DNA of 64,000 bases from Theocolax elegans (taxonomy: Eukaryota > Arthropoda > Insecta > Hymenoptera > Cerocephalidae), in assembly GCA_026168455.1 (NCBI GenBank), contig CM047426.1, positions 81,619,986-81,683,985 of the forward strand, given 5' to 3'. The notes beneath the pieces are model-generated. The model saw nothing but the letters and a program-made list of their open reading frames with translations. It searched no databases and was not told the DNA's origin. Each line of letters begins with the position of its first letter. Position 1 is the stretch's first letter. Below, one piece after another: positions 49,156 through 63,616 of the stretch. Both the position numbers and the translations under genes were made by a program.

Positions 49156-50518
49156 ATGCCTGAAGGAGTAAGTTTCAATTATTCATTTAAATAACTTAAT
49201 ATTTGCTGGAGGTATATATAACGATCCAATTGTAATTAAATTAAATTAGGTTATAGTGTTGTCTTTTTTTGTTTGGTAAGTTAACTTTCAAACTTTTTTT
49301 TATATTATCAGTTTACAGTATTTGTTATAAATTAATTTGAAGTTATTAATGTTGTAAAATTTTATTGCTAGGACATTATTTAATTATTGGTGAAGTTTAA
49401 TGTTTATCAACAGGTGATTAATGTTTTCTTTGTTTTTTTATTTATACTTCAAATATTGGTTTTTTAGGTAAATGGGGAACATATCACTAAAAATGGAACT
49501 GCGGAAGATGTTGGTGCACTCGGAGAATCACCACCAAAATCTCCTTCAATTCACTTTGAACCAGTAGTGCAACTTCCTATAGTCGAAGTGTCTACAAATG
49601 AAGAAGAAGAGATTGAAATGATAAAATTGTAAATTATTAATTTTGTATTATTTATTTTTATTATATTATAATTTTTTTTGTTTTATTTTTATTTGCATGT
49701 TACATGAAAAACTTGTTATGCTATTAAATATGACCTTTTTTTATTAATAACATGTTAAATGTTACTTAATTTTTATTAATATACGATTTATTGGTATATA
49801 GAATCTAGAAATTTATAATTTTTATATTTATTTATTAAAAACTTATTTATTAAATTTGCAGGAGAGCAAAATTATATCGTTATGACACAACTGACATTCC
49901 TGCAGAATGGAAAGAAAGAGGGACAGGAGAAGTAAAGTTACTCAGGCATAAAATAAAAAATACTGTTAGGATTGTAATGCGACGTGACAAGACTTTGAAG
50001 ATTTGTGCAAATCATTTTGTTTGGCCTTGGATGGAATTAAATCCAAACTGTGGCAGTGATCGTGCCTGGGTTTGGAGTGCCCTTGCAGATTTTGCAGATG
50101 AACAACCAAAACCTCAGCTGCTAGCAATAAGATTTGCTAATGTAGAAAGTAATAATTAATACTTAATTATTATTTATTTATATTCTCATTTATATTATTA
50201 TATTCTCATTTATATTATTTATTTTATTTACTTAAAGATGCAAAGCTGTGGAAGGAAGCATTTGAAAAGGCAAAGAAAATTGTAGAATCAGAGTGTAAAG
50301 CGTACTCTGGAAAGCCTGATTCAGAGGACAGTGAAAGTGATGTTAGTAGTGACAATAGTGAAGATGAAACAAAATGCACAAAAGATGATAAAGATACTAC
50401 CTCTACAAGTTCTACAACAGAAGGTAAAAAGCATTCCAAAGATGATACAAAAGATGAAGTAACAAAAACTACTGCCAATGTCACAAAAGATCTTGAGAAA
50501 TTGAAAGTTAAGGAATAA
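49156..50518 (+). CDS. RanBP1: RanBP1 (copy 2, in the inverted segment, intact)
   Basis: Coding exons 49156-49167, 49468-49628, 49862-50148 and 50238-50518 have the same lengths as copy 1 (12, 161, 287, 281 nt) and no disabling change was seen, giving the same 246-residue protein. This contrasts with the neighbouring ERp29 copy in the same inverted segment, which is badly disrupted. If the segment is real DNA this would be a functional extra copy. Confidence 0.85.
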
Positions 50519-51258
50519 GAGTGAATATTATCTTTAGAGTAAATCACATGACGAATGCAAAAGCAAAAAGAATAATTGAAATTCCAATAAATGGAATAAG
50601 AACATTCCTAATGATGCGCACAAGTGTAAGGAAAAAACATCAATTTAATAAGACGCAATTTAGTATTAAAAAAATTAATAGATAAAGAAAATCATTACTT
50701 TACGAATTTTTTTTTATTGCATGAAAATTGACAGTTATAATTTTGGGTACTGAATCTTCATTTGCTTATATATAGAATGGTATTTATACTGATATTGTAC
50801 ATGATATCTGTGATTTTAAAAGCAACAAAATGCATTACAGAAAACGTAGAATCTTCACTGGCTAGTGATTCACTGAATTATAAGCATATTACATTGTAAA
50901 TGATGAAATACTTACACAATAATAAATGCGATATTACCTTTGTATCACAAGGATTTTCTATATTGGCATCCTATGCTATAATTTTCAGTTCAAACTCGTG
51001 ATTAGGAACATTATTACAAGTCAGTAAAAATGGTATTCTTAGATTCATTTAGGTATATTTACTTTAAGAGTCATGTTTCTTATTTAAAAAAATTACAAAT
51101 AGTGAAAACGTGTGTTCACGAACGTGTGTTTTTTTTTTTACATTCGTTGCTTCTTGTTCCTGATTAATGATTTTCATAATCACACAATTGACTTACAATT
51201 TCTATAAAGCAAATATCGAATCGAATATTTGTGCTTATCTTTTCAATTTTGTAAATAA

Positions 51259-53474
51259 ATTATATTCGTCTCTGTGTCGTGAAAGATTGTACTATATTTC
51301 GTCGTTCCTCCATCGTTACGTTTCTTGTCAGTAGAAAGTTTACCCTTCAATAGCCCTTCAATTCTAGTCTGTTCAGTTTGAACGAATACGTCACCTCGTT
51401 TAATATTCTTTCCATTGTTTTTACATAACTTTTGCTGCAGGACGATGTTCTTCGGGTAAAGTTTCTTCAAAAACTTTGGCTTTATTTAGAATTTCCTGTA
51501 AATGCAAATTATTTAATCAATTTTTTAATAAATTATTATTATTATAAATTTAAATCGTATTTTTAATCAGAAAGGACTAAAAGATTTTATTATAATTATT
51601 ATTATTATTTATTTATTTATCCACCCATTACAAGTTTTTTCTGTAAATTTATGGTTTTAAAAAATTATATAAAGATCAGGAACGAATTTAACATTTATCA
51701 CAATTGATGATGGATAAAATTTGAAAAATAGTAGTTCTAGATTTTTATAGTACTTTCTGTATTTAAAACCAACTAACAAAGATGAAATGTAAAATCCAAC
51801 CTGTCTATCTTTTTCACTAGACGTTTTAAACTCTTCAGCTAATCTGTCTAATTTTTCAACGCATCCAGGTAAACCTAAATAAACACCAGATTTTTTCTTA
51901 ATAAATCTTTTGATATTGTCAGCAGTAAAGTCCGAATCTTTTTCAGCAACAAACCGGAAAGGTTCCGTTTTTCCTTGCACAAAAAGTACTACAATTGGAT
52001 ATTCTTCTTTTTTAACATTATATCGAACTGCCAAATCCGGAATTGTCTTTATTTCCAAAATCTTTGACTCCGATTTCTGCGACTAAAATATCATTGAATA
52101 TCTCGTAGAAGAGCAACTTTAGCAATTCTTCGTGTTTTTCACCGTACGGAAAGGCGACGGTCAAATTTAACTACAGCGCTTTAAATTTCGGTATAACCTG
52201 AATAAAATTTAGTTATTAGAAAATTATATATTAATATAATTTTTTATCATACAGATAATTTATATTTTTAAGAACGAAATTCACATAGTTGTAATGATTA
52301 ATTTGAAACTTTAAATTATATTAATTCATGAATTCTCATAGAGCTTATCTCATCAAATTTATAAAATTTATAAGTTATCATTTTTTCTATTATTTTATAA
52401 TTGTACTATATAATATTTTGTGTGCATCAAAGCGTGTGGTACATATTGGCAAAATGCAAGATAAAAAATATTACATTTTTTTTCTTACACTCATGTCACA
52501 TTAAGATAAGAATATTGTGTATAGCTGAACAATGGAACTGAACAAAGTAATTTTAATTTACATAATGATTATTGTTTTCAAAATTAATGTTTTCAAGGCG
52601 TAAGTTGTAATAGAAAAAAATTATATTTTTGTATTCGTGTTTAATTGTCTTTTATTAAGATATGAAAATTTATTTTTTATAATTGTGCGTTTCAATTCGT
52701 ATTTTTGTGTATTATAAATTAACATTTTTTATAAATAACAATAAAAAAATTATATACCATGATTATGATTATTAAACAAAAAAACTTTATTTATAAATGC
52801 AAGAAAGGTAGGATATTTTTTTTTTCTTATTGATCCAGTAATATATAAAAATAGAAATTTTTTATAGATCTTGTATACTTTGAGGATGTTACTATACTTG
52901 TGTACAGGGACTTAGTTTTCTCGGATATTATGTGTGTGAAACAAAACGGATGTAAAGTATTAAATTTCTATGGGGCTTGAAACCCGTTTAATATACTACT
53001 ATATGTTTCACCGTAGTGAAGGTCGATCATACAATTAAATTATTAACTTTTAAGATGAATTTTTTAATTTTGACAAAAATTAATATAGCTACGCAACTCT
53101 ACTATACCTCAATAATTTACCAATTCTAATTTTTAAAAACATACAAATAAACGTATAAATAATATTGTGAAAAAGGAAAGAAACACCAGGATTAATCACC
53201 TAAATAGAAATATATAGACATACTTAATATTAAGCATTAAACAATTTATGATTACACCGTAAAAAGAAAGACCGTTCAACAAAAGCTACGTAAATCAAAG
53301 GAACGCCGCAAACTTAACCTTCAAACGAACCGGCCAGGTAAATGACCTTACCTTATCAAAAGTATTCGAGTCCAATTGTACGCAACCCTTACAATCGTCA
53401 GCTGCTGATAATTCCATTTCGAAGCAAAATGCTACGAAGGAATAGAGAACCGTTAAAAATAGTCGTCGGATCAT
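51259..53474 (-). pseudogene. wbl: ERp29/windbeutel (copy 2, frame-disrupted)
   Basis: Minus-strand exon positions are 53352-53474, 51801-52197 and about 51259-51495. Exon 1 is intact (123 nt). Exon 2 has 397 nt instead of 399, with several single-base changes: a lost A near 52180, a gained C near 52160, a lost G in the ATGGAT motif near 52095 and a gained C near 52037. Exon 3 has lost bases near 51403 and 51428, and the stop region is altered. The frame is therefore broken repeatedly. Single-base indels of this kind look more like unpolished long-read consensus than normal pseudogene decay, because surrounding intron sequence is still close to the other copies. Confidence 0.85.
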
Positions 53475-56400
53475 TGTGAAAAGGATTCGAGAGTTTGACT
53501 GTTCGTTTTAGAGATGATCGTTCAGGTACATTGACACTAGGGTGTTTTCTGATCTTCGTCACTCACGTGGGTGGCTACGGAAAGCACCGCTGCTCGTTAA
53601 TTGAACGCTAAAACAGCAAAGAACGGTATTTTATTTTTCAATTTACTCGTCTTTCAAAGGCAATATATACAAAGAAATATCACCAGTTGAACTTCTTTTG
53701 ATCGTGAAGTAACTACTAATCAATTACAGCAATTTGATTCTCCTATTTTGAATAAGTACTTTGAATTATTTTGTTAAATTCATCACAATCGAATAATATA
53801 CAACTTCGTTTTAAAAAAAGTGATACGTAAAATAATTAAATGTTTACACAATTTCGTTACTGCACAATTAATCTAAATTTTATTTCAAATGTGCACGTAT
53901 TCGACTGCTTAGATAATCAGAAAACACACATTCCGTTGACACAATTCAGATTTCATATATAATTGCTAGTCTATTCGCAGTTTGAGGAATTATTAATAAG
54001 CCGAAGTTAATAAAATATTCATGATAACCATTACCTTCGCATAGAAACGGAAATGCAATTGCTTATTTCACGCAAGGAAATTATAGTGATAATGTACATG
54101 AGTGTGCATAGCACGATTATCTTATATGTTACTTAAATATAACATGTATAACTATTTACTTTTTGCTAGATTTAAAGAAAATTATTTTACCACTAAATTT
54201 ACATTATGCGATGTATTTTTTACTTTTAATATTTGTATTACCCAAATGTGTGTTATAACCATTACTTATATTATAATTAATACTTTACGATAAAACTAAT
54301 AATTACGCAAATACGTTTTGAACGTAATAAAAGTTTTATGAAAATAATGTTCAATACTGTTTGAATAGTAATTCAAGGTATTAGTTGCACGATGGTAATA
54401 CTTTAGGAACAAAACCGTACAATCTAAATGCAAAGTAGTAATTAATCATTCAGAAAAGCACAGTTCTGTCATAATTAAAAAAAACAAAGAAAAAAATACA
54501 CATCAAAATATCACGTTAAAACAGCGAATACTCGTAAATTATGCTTCTTAAAGACTCACCATCGTATGTATAAAAAAATAACGTATTTACACACACCACC
54601 GATATTTAAAAAGAATCATATGTATATATAAAAAAGCAGATGCAAAGTGAAGGTTAAGCCGGTTGTTCACGGCTGGACTAACGCCGAGCTTGTCAAGTGC
54701 GCGTCTGGTGTCAAACGTAAATGGAGTTTGCGCGAGGAAGGCTCGAATCAGAGGCAGCCACGAAAATTCGAGCCCCCGCCTGATTTTCGTTCTTTTTGCG
54801 CGCGCGCGCGCACATATTCAGGATGGGGGGTGGATTATATACTTTAGGTCTTCGTAATGCATCATTTTGGATATAATGTAAGTCGACGATCGTTTCCATG
54901 GCTGACTGGACCACGAGACTTGCCCATTTCTTTTTTTCTTTCTCTGGATATTCTCTATAACTAGCAACGATGTGACGAGGAGGCTATTTTGTATTTAACA
55001 ATCATTTTTAAAAGAAATTGTTATAAAAAAATCTTTAATATTTTTAGTATTTATTAAATACTTATACAAACTTGGCTTCGTTTAATTAATACATTGAGGT
55101 GTAACGTTACAATTGTAACAAAAAATAATGTATTAATGTTAAAAATATCTTTTTGTTGAAACATTTGTTATACATTTTGATATATACAAAATTAAACTTT
55201 TAGTATAAGATGTCTTCTTCATTTTTAATTCAGCTTTTTATAAATAATTCGCCGTGTAATGAAATAGTTAGAAAGTATAGGGTAACCAATCGAATGTGCA
55301 AGATTACTATTGATTTCATTTAAGTTGAGCATAATATACAAACCGTTATTTTATGACATAATTATTTTGCTATAATTCAGTCTAAATGATAACTAATTTA
55401 CTGAAAATTAATTAATTTAAAACTATTAAAAATCAACAAATTTTTATATAATCAGTATTATATATATGTTGTACATATTTATATTTATATAAATTTGTTG
55501 ATTTTTAATAGTTTTAAATTAATTAATTTTCAGTAAATTAGTTATCATTTAGACTGAATTATAGCATAAAATAATTATGTCATAAAATAACGGTTTGTAT
55601 ATTATGCTCAACTTAAATGAAATCAATAGTAATCTTGCACATTCGATTGGTTACCCTATACTTTCTAACTATTTCATTACACGGCGAATTATTTATAAAA
55701 AGCTGAATTAAAAATGAAGAAGACATCTTATACTAAAAGTTTAATTTTGTATATATCAAAATGTATAACAAATGTTTCAACAAAAAGATATTTTTCAACA
55801 TTAATACATTATTTTTTGTTACAATTGTAACGTTACACCTCAATGTATTAATTAAACGAAGCCAAGTTTGTATAAGTATTTAATAAATACTAAAAATATT
55901 AAAGATTTTTTTATAACAATTTCTTTTAAAAATGATTGTTAAATACAAAATAGCCTCCTCGTCACATCGTTGCTAGTTATAGAGAATATCCAGCGAAAAG
56001 ATAAAAAAAGAAATGGGCAAGTCTCGTGGTCCAGTCAGCCATGGAAACGATCGTCGACTTACATTATATCCAAAATGATGCATTACGAAGACCTAAAGTA
56101 TATAATCCACCCCCCATCCTGAATATGTGCGCGCGCGCGCGCAAAAAGAACGAAAATCAGGCGGGGGCTCGAATTTTCGTGGCTGCCTCTGATTCGAGCC
56201 TTCCTCGCGCAAACTCCATTTACGTTTGACACCAGACGCGCACTTGACAAGCTCGGCGTTAGTCCAGCCGTGAACAACCGGCTTAACCTTCACTTTGCAT
56301 CTGCTTTTTTTATATATACATATGATTCTTTTTAAATATCGGTGGTGTGTGTAAATACGTTATTTTTTTATACATACGATGGTGAGTCTTTAAGAAGCAT

Positions 56401-57475
56401 AATTTACGAGTATTCGCTGTTTTAACGTGATATTTTGATGTGTATTTTTTTTTCTTTGTTTTTTTTAATTATGACAGAACTGTGCTTTTCTGAATGATTA
56501 ATTACTACTTTGCATTTAGATTGTACGGTTTTGTTCCTAAAGTATTACCATCGTGCAACTAATACCTTGAATTACTATTCAAACAGTATTGAACATTATT
56601 TTCATAAAACTTTTATTACGTTCAAAACGTATTTGCGTAATTATTAGTTTTATCGTAAAGTATTAATTATAATATAAGTAATGGTTATAACACACATTTG
56701 GGTAATACAAATTTTAAAAGTAATAAAAATACATCGCATAATGTAAATTTAGTGGTAAAATAATTTTCTTTAAATCTAGCAAAAAGTAAATAGTTATACA
56801 TGTTATTATTTAAGTAACATATAAGATAATCGTGCTATGCACACTCATGTACATTATCACTATAATTTCCTTGCGTGAAATAAGCAATTGCATTTCCGTT
56901 TCTATGCGAAGGTAATGGTTATCATGAATATTTTATTAACTTCGGCTTATTAATAATTCCTCAAACTGCGAATAGACTAGCAATTATATTTGAAATCTGA
57001 ATTGTGTCAACGGAATGTGTGTTTTCTGATTATCTAAGCAGTCGAATACGTGCACATTTGAATATAAAATTTAGATTAATTGTGCAGTAACGAAATTGTG
57101 TAAACATTTAATTATTTTACGTATCACTTTTTTTAAAACGAAGTTGTATATTATTCGACTTGTGATGAATTTAACAAAATAATTCAAAGTACTTATTCAA
57201 AATAGGAGAATCAAATTGCTGTAATTGATTAGTAGTTACTTCACGATCAAAAGAAGTTCAACTGGTGATATTTCTTTGTATATATATTGCCTTTGAAAGA
57301 CGAGTAAATTGAAAAATAAAATACCGTTCTTTGCTGTTTTAGCGTTCAATTAACGAGCAGCGGTGCTTTCCGTAGCCACCCACGTGAGTGACGAAGATCA
57401 GAAAACACCCTAGTGTCAATGTACCTGAACGATCATCTCTAAAACGAACAGTCAAACTCTCGAATCCTTTTCACA

Positions 57476-59699
57476 ATGATCCGACGACTATTTTTAACGG
57501 TTCTCTATTCCTTCGTAGCATTTTGCTTCGAAATGGAATTATCAGCAGCTGACGATTGTAAGGGTTGCGTACAATTGGACTCGAATACTTTTGATAAGGT
57601 AAGGTCATTTACCTGGCCGGTTCGTTTGAAGGTTAAGTTTGCGGCGTTCCTTTGATTTACGTAGCTTTTGTTGAACGGTCTTTCTTTTTACGGTGTAATC
57701 ATAAATTGTTTAATGCTTAATATTAAGTATGTCTATATATTTCTATTTAGGTGATTAATCCTGGTGTTTCTTTCCTTTTTCACAATATTATTTATACGTT
57801 TATTTGTATGTTTTTAAAAATTAGAATTGGTAAATTATTGAGGTATAGTAGAGTTGCGTAGCTATATTAATTTTTGTCAAAATTAAAAAATTCATCTTAA
57901 AAGTTAATAATTTAATTGTATGATCGACCTTCACTACGGTGAAACATATAGTAGTATATTAAACGGGTTTCAAGCCCCATAGAAATTTAATACTTTACAT
58001 CCGTTTTGTTTCACACACATAATATCCGAGAAAACTAAGTCCCTGTACACAAGTATAGTAACATCCTCAAAGTATACAAGATCTATAAAAAATTTCTATT
58101 TTTATATATTACTGGATCAATAAGAACAAAAAAAAATATCCTACCTTTCTTGCATTTATAAATAAAGTTTTTTTGTTTAATAATCATAATCATGGTATAT
58201 AATTTTTTTATTGTTATTTATAAAAAATGTTAATTTATAATACACAAAAATACGAATTGAAACGCACAATTATAAAAAATAAATTTTCATATCTTAATAA
58301 AAGACAATTAAACACGAATACAAAAATATAATATTTTTTTCTATTACAACTTACGCCTTGAAAACATTAATTTTGAAAACAATAATCATTATGTAAATTA
58401 AAATTACTTTGTTCAGTTCCATTGTTCAGCTATACACAATATTCTTATCTTAATGTGACATGAGTGTAAGAAAAAAAAATGTAATATTTTTTATCTTGCA
58501 TTTTGCCAATATGTACCACACGCTTTGATGCACACAAAATATTATATAGTACAATTATAAAAGTAATAGAAAAAAATGATAACTTATAAAGTTTTATAAA
58601 TTTGATGAGATAAGCTCTATGAGAATTCATGAATTAATATAATTTAAAGTTTCAAATTAATCATTACAACTATGTGAATTTCGTTCTTAAAAATATAATT
58701 ATCTGTATGATAAAAAATTATATTAATATATAATTTTCTAATAACTAAATTTTATTCAGGTTATACCGAAATTTAAAGCAGCTGTAGTTAAATTTGACGT
58801 CGCCTTTCCGTACGGTGAAAAACACGAAGAATTTGCTAAAGTTGCTCTTTCTACGAGAGATTCAATGGATATTTTAGTCGCAGAAATCGGAGTCAAAGAT
58901 TTTGGAAATAAAGACAATTCGGATTTGGCAGTTCGATATAATGTTAGAAAAGAAGAATATCCAATTGTATTACTTTTTGTGCAAGGAAAAACGGAACCTT
59001 TCCGTTTTGTTGCTGAAAAAGATTCGGACTTTACTGCTGACAATATCAAAAGATTTATTAAGAAAAAATCTGGTGTTTATTTAGGTTTACCTGGATGCGT
59101 TGAAAAATTAGACAGATTAGCTGAAGAGTTTAAAACGTCTAGTGAAAAAGATAGACAGGTTGGATTTTACATTTCATCTTTGTTAGTTGGTTTTAAATAC
59201 AGAAAGTACTATAAAAATCTAGAACTACTATTTTTCAATTTTATCCATCATCAATTGTGATAAATGTTAAATTCGTTTCCTGATCTTTATATAATTTTTT
59301 AAAAACCATAAATTTACAGAAAAACTTGTAATGGGTGGATAAATAAATAAATAATAATAATAATTATAATAAAATCTTTTAGTCCTTTCTGATTAAAATA
59401 CGATTTAAATTTATAATAATAATAATTTATTAAAAAATTGATTAAATAATTTGCATTTACAGGAAATTCTAAATAAAGCCAAAGTTTTTGAAGAAACTTT
59501 ACCCGAAGAACATCGTCCTGCAGCAAAAGTTTATGTAAAAACAATGGAAAGAATATTAGAACGAGGTGACGTATTCGTTCAAACTGAACAGACTAGAATT
59601 GAAGGGCTATTGAAGGGTAAACTTTCTACTGACAAGAAACGTACGATGGAGGAACGACGAAATATATTACAATCTTTCACACACAGAGACGAATTATAA
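57476..59699 (+). CDS. wbl: ERp29/windbeutel (copy 3, intact)
   Basis: Exons 57476-57598, 58760-59158 and 59463-59699 have the same lengths as copy 1 (123, 399, 237 nt), encoding a 252-residue protein with signal peptide, CKGC motif and C-terminal RDEL. The one coding difference noticed is at residue 104, Lys in copy 1 and Arg here (GTTAAAAAAG against GTTAGAAAAG). Such a low level of difference fits either a very recent duplicate or two alleles. Confidence 0.93.
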
Positions 59700-60444
59700 T
59701 TTATTTACAAAATTGAAAGATAAGCACAAATATTCGATTCGATATTTGCTTTATAGAAATTGTAAGTCAATTGTGTGATTATGAAAATCATTTAATCAGG
59801 ACCAAGAAGCAACGAATGTAAAAAAAAAACACACGTTCGTGAACACACGTTTTCACTATTTGTAATTTTTTTTAAATAAGAAACATGACTCTTAAAGTAA
59901 ATATACCTAAATTAATCTAAGAATACCATTTTTTACTGAATTGTAATAATGTTCCTAATCACGAGTTTGAACTGAAAATTATAGCATAGGATGCCAATAT
60001 AGAAAATCCTTGTGATACAAAGTAATATCGCATTTATTATTGTGTAGTATTTCATCATTTTACAATGTAATATGCTTATAATTCAGTGAATCACTAGCCA
60101 GTGAAGATTCTACGTTTTCTGTAATGCATTTTGTTGCTTTTAAAATCACAGATATCATGTACAATATCAGTATAAATACCATTCTTATATATAAGCAAAT
60201 GAAGATTCAGTACCCAAACTTATTATAACTGTCAATTTTCATGCAATAAAAAAAAATTCGTAAAGTAATGATTTTCTTTATCTATTAATTTTTTTAATAC
60301 TAAATTGCGTCTTATTAAATTGATGTTTTTTCCTTACACTTGTGCGCATCATTAGGAATGTTCTTATTCCATTTATTGGAATTTCAATTATTCTTTTTGC
60401 TTTTGCATTCGTCATGTGATTTACTCTAAAGATAATATTCACTC

Positions 60445-61815
60445 TTATTCCTTAACTTTCAATTTCTCAAGATCTTTTGTGACATTGGCAGTAGTTTTTG
60501 TTACTTCATCTTTTGTATCATCTTTGGAATGCTTTTTACCTTCTGTTGTAGAACTTGTAGAGGTAGTATCTTTATCATCTTTTGTGCATTTTGTTTCATC
60601 TTCACTATTGTCACTACTAACATCACTTTCACTGTCCTCTGAATCAGGCTTTCCAGAGTACGCTTTACACTCTGATTCTACAATTTTCTTTGCCTTTTCA
60701 AATGCTTCCTTCCACAGCTTTGCATCTTTAAGTAAATATAAATATAAATAATATAAATGAGAATATAAATAATATAATGAGAATATAAATAAATAATAAT
60801 TAAGTATTAATTATTACTTTCTACATTAGCAAATCTTATTGCTAGCAGCTGAGGTTTTGGTTGTTCATCTGCAAAATCTGCAAGGGCACTCCAAACCCAG
60901 GCACGATCACTGCCACAGTTTGGATTTAATTCCATCCAAGGCCAAACAAAATGATTTGCACAAATCTTCAAAGTCTTGTCACGTCGCATTACAATCCTAA
61001 CAGTATTTTTTATTTTATGCCTGAGTAACTTTACTTCTCCTGTCCCTCTTTCTTTCCATTCTGCAGGAATGTCAGTTGTGTCATAACGATATAATTTTGC
61101 TCTCCTGCAAATTTAATAAATAAGTTTTTAATAAATAAATATAAAAATTATAAATTTCTAGATTCTATATACCAATAAATCGTATATTAATAAAAAATTA
61201 AGTAACATTTAACATGTTATTAATAAAAAAAAGGTCATATTTAATAGCATAACAAGTTTTTCATGTAACATGCAAATAAAAATAAAACAAAAAAAATTAT
61301 AATATAATAAAAATAAATAATACAAAAATTAATAATTTACAATTTTATCATTTCAATCTCTTCTTCTTCATTTGTAGACACTTCGACTATAGGAAGTTGC
61401 ACTACTGGTTCAAAGTGAATTGAAGGAGATTTTGGTGGTGATTCTCCGAGTGCACCAACATCTTCCGCAGTTCCATTTTTAGTGATATGTTCCCCATTTA
61501 CCTAAAAAACCAATATTTGAAGTATAAATAAAAAAACAAAGAAAACATTAATCACCTGTTGATAAACATTAAACTTCACCAATAATTAAATAATGTCCTA
61601 GCAAATAAAATTTTACAACATTAATAACTTCAAATTAATTTATAACAAATACTGTAAACTGATAATATAAAAAAAAGTTTGAAAGTTAACTTACCAAACA
61701 AAAAAAGACAACACTATAACCTAATTTAATTTAATTACAATTGGATCGTTATATATACCTCCAGCAAATATTAAGTTATTTAAATGAAATAATTGAAACT
61801 TACTCCTTCAGGCAT
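60445..61815 (-). CDS. RanBP1: RanBP1 (copy 3, intact)
   Basis: Minus-strand coding exons 61804-61815, 61341-61501, 60818-61104 and 60445-60725 match copy 1 in length and phase and encode the same 246-residue protein. Differences from copy 1 seen are confined to introns, notably the TAAATATAAAT array between exons 3 and 4. Convergent with the ERp29 copy ending at 59699. Confidence 0.93.
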
Positions 61816-63442
61816 TTTGTTTGTTGAAACTTTTATTCCAAAATTGTAAAAAAAATAAGACAATACGCAGCTGATTGGCGGTACAACGGCTTTTGCTACT
61901 TGATCAAATATATATAAAGTTATCCTATACATATATATGTATATATATATGTAGACTATCGTATACTATATATATTCTAAAATAAACGGAAAACGGATAC
62001 CAAACGGATACAAGTGAAGTTAGCTACGTATTGTTCAAATACATCGAAAATATATGTTTACCGGTATTTTTCAATTTTTAAATTATCATAATTTTCATTT
62101 GCAACAATTAATAATGCATGCATTAAATATTTTCAAAGCTGATTGCATATTTACTACAGAAATGTATGTAATATTTTATATATATATATATATATATATT
62201 TATTGATCGAATTTAGATTTTATTATTTTAAAATTAACATAAATTTGACAGTTATTTTACTAAATCTAGATAATTAATTAAAAATTAATATTTTAAATTT
62301 AAATGATTTTAATAAATGTAAGGATAGATTTTGATAGCGGAAATTAAATCTATATGTACATGTACTGCACGTATACTTATATGATATATATGTTGTAACG
62401 TTTTAAAACTCTATGGTCGCCGTCTTTCGAAATCTGCCTTAAATATAATAGTATAATATATATAATAATATACGTTTGACAATGAAGAATTTTATTAAAA
62501 ATATAATTCGTATATTATTAATATTGTATAATATTAATGAAAAACATCGAAATTATAATATTTAATTTCTTAAAAATAATTCAGAAGATCAACAAATTTA
62601 ATTTATATAACAAAATTTTACCTTAAATAACAAAAAAATCATAAATAAAAGTAATGAAACTTAAAAACCCACGATAAAAACAATATACATTTAGTTGATA
62701 CGATTTCAATAATTTACTAACAATCGATAGTTCATTATTTTTTAATTAACAATTGCAAACGTTAATTCTATTCCTTTTATTAGATATATATGTCACAGAC
62801 ATGGACACGTCGCCCTATACACTCGCATATGTGACTCACCTGACAATATGTATAACGTAATATGATAACAGAAATTATAGGTTTTCTGCGATAAAAAAAT
62901 TTATCATTTTTTTATTACTTATATTATTTAATATTCTTACTTGTGTATTCATATATATTTATCAACATATATATTACAATATACACGCGTGAGGCATTAA
63001 ATTTGAGTTATTAACATAATTCAGCAAATCAACTAAATCGAAAATATATGTAACCATCAACATTTGTTTTTACTAAATTTTCAAAATTGATCAAAGTTCA
63101 TTTATAACAGAATATACTTAAATAATTCATTCTAAATAGAAAAAAAAAGTTTTTTTAACTAGTCAGGTGTATTTGTTCTCGGCCAACCTATAAGTATAAC
63201 ACATTATAAATCACCGATAGCTAAGTATATAAAAAAGTGTGCTCTCGATACCTATATCATAATTCGGTATATAAAGTCAGGTTAAGTTCTCTCAAAACGT
63301 ATTATCATAATATCGTACATAAGAGAAACGTGGAAGCAAACGCCATGTTTTTCGATACAAAATACGCATATACCATTTTGGCGAAAAGTTAACCTAAAGG
63401 ATAACTATATATATATTATATATATATATAAATTGATTTTTC

Positions 63443-63473
<31 letters not shown>

Positions 63474-63616
63474 TTCTTCTCCGGGATAAAAAAACAGCAA
63501 GTATAAGAGTGTGTGTTTATGATTTGTCGATCGTCCAGTTGACGTCACACGATTCGTGAAAACGGAGCCAAAGGGGTCTCTCAACCGTATAGTATAGTGT
63601 ACATGCATATATATAT

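Larger units (their letters stand above)
47188..55480 (-). repeat. 8.4-kb triplicated segment, copy 2 (inverted)
   Basis: Reverse complement of copy 1 with high identity. It starts AGTTGTACGCGCGGCAAGG, the inverse of the sequence ending at 47031 apart from two extra bases. Differences from copies 1 and 3 cluster at about 50.9-52.2 kb (ERp29 exons 2-3 and flanks), largely single-base insertions and deletions. Confidence 0.95.
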
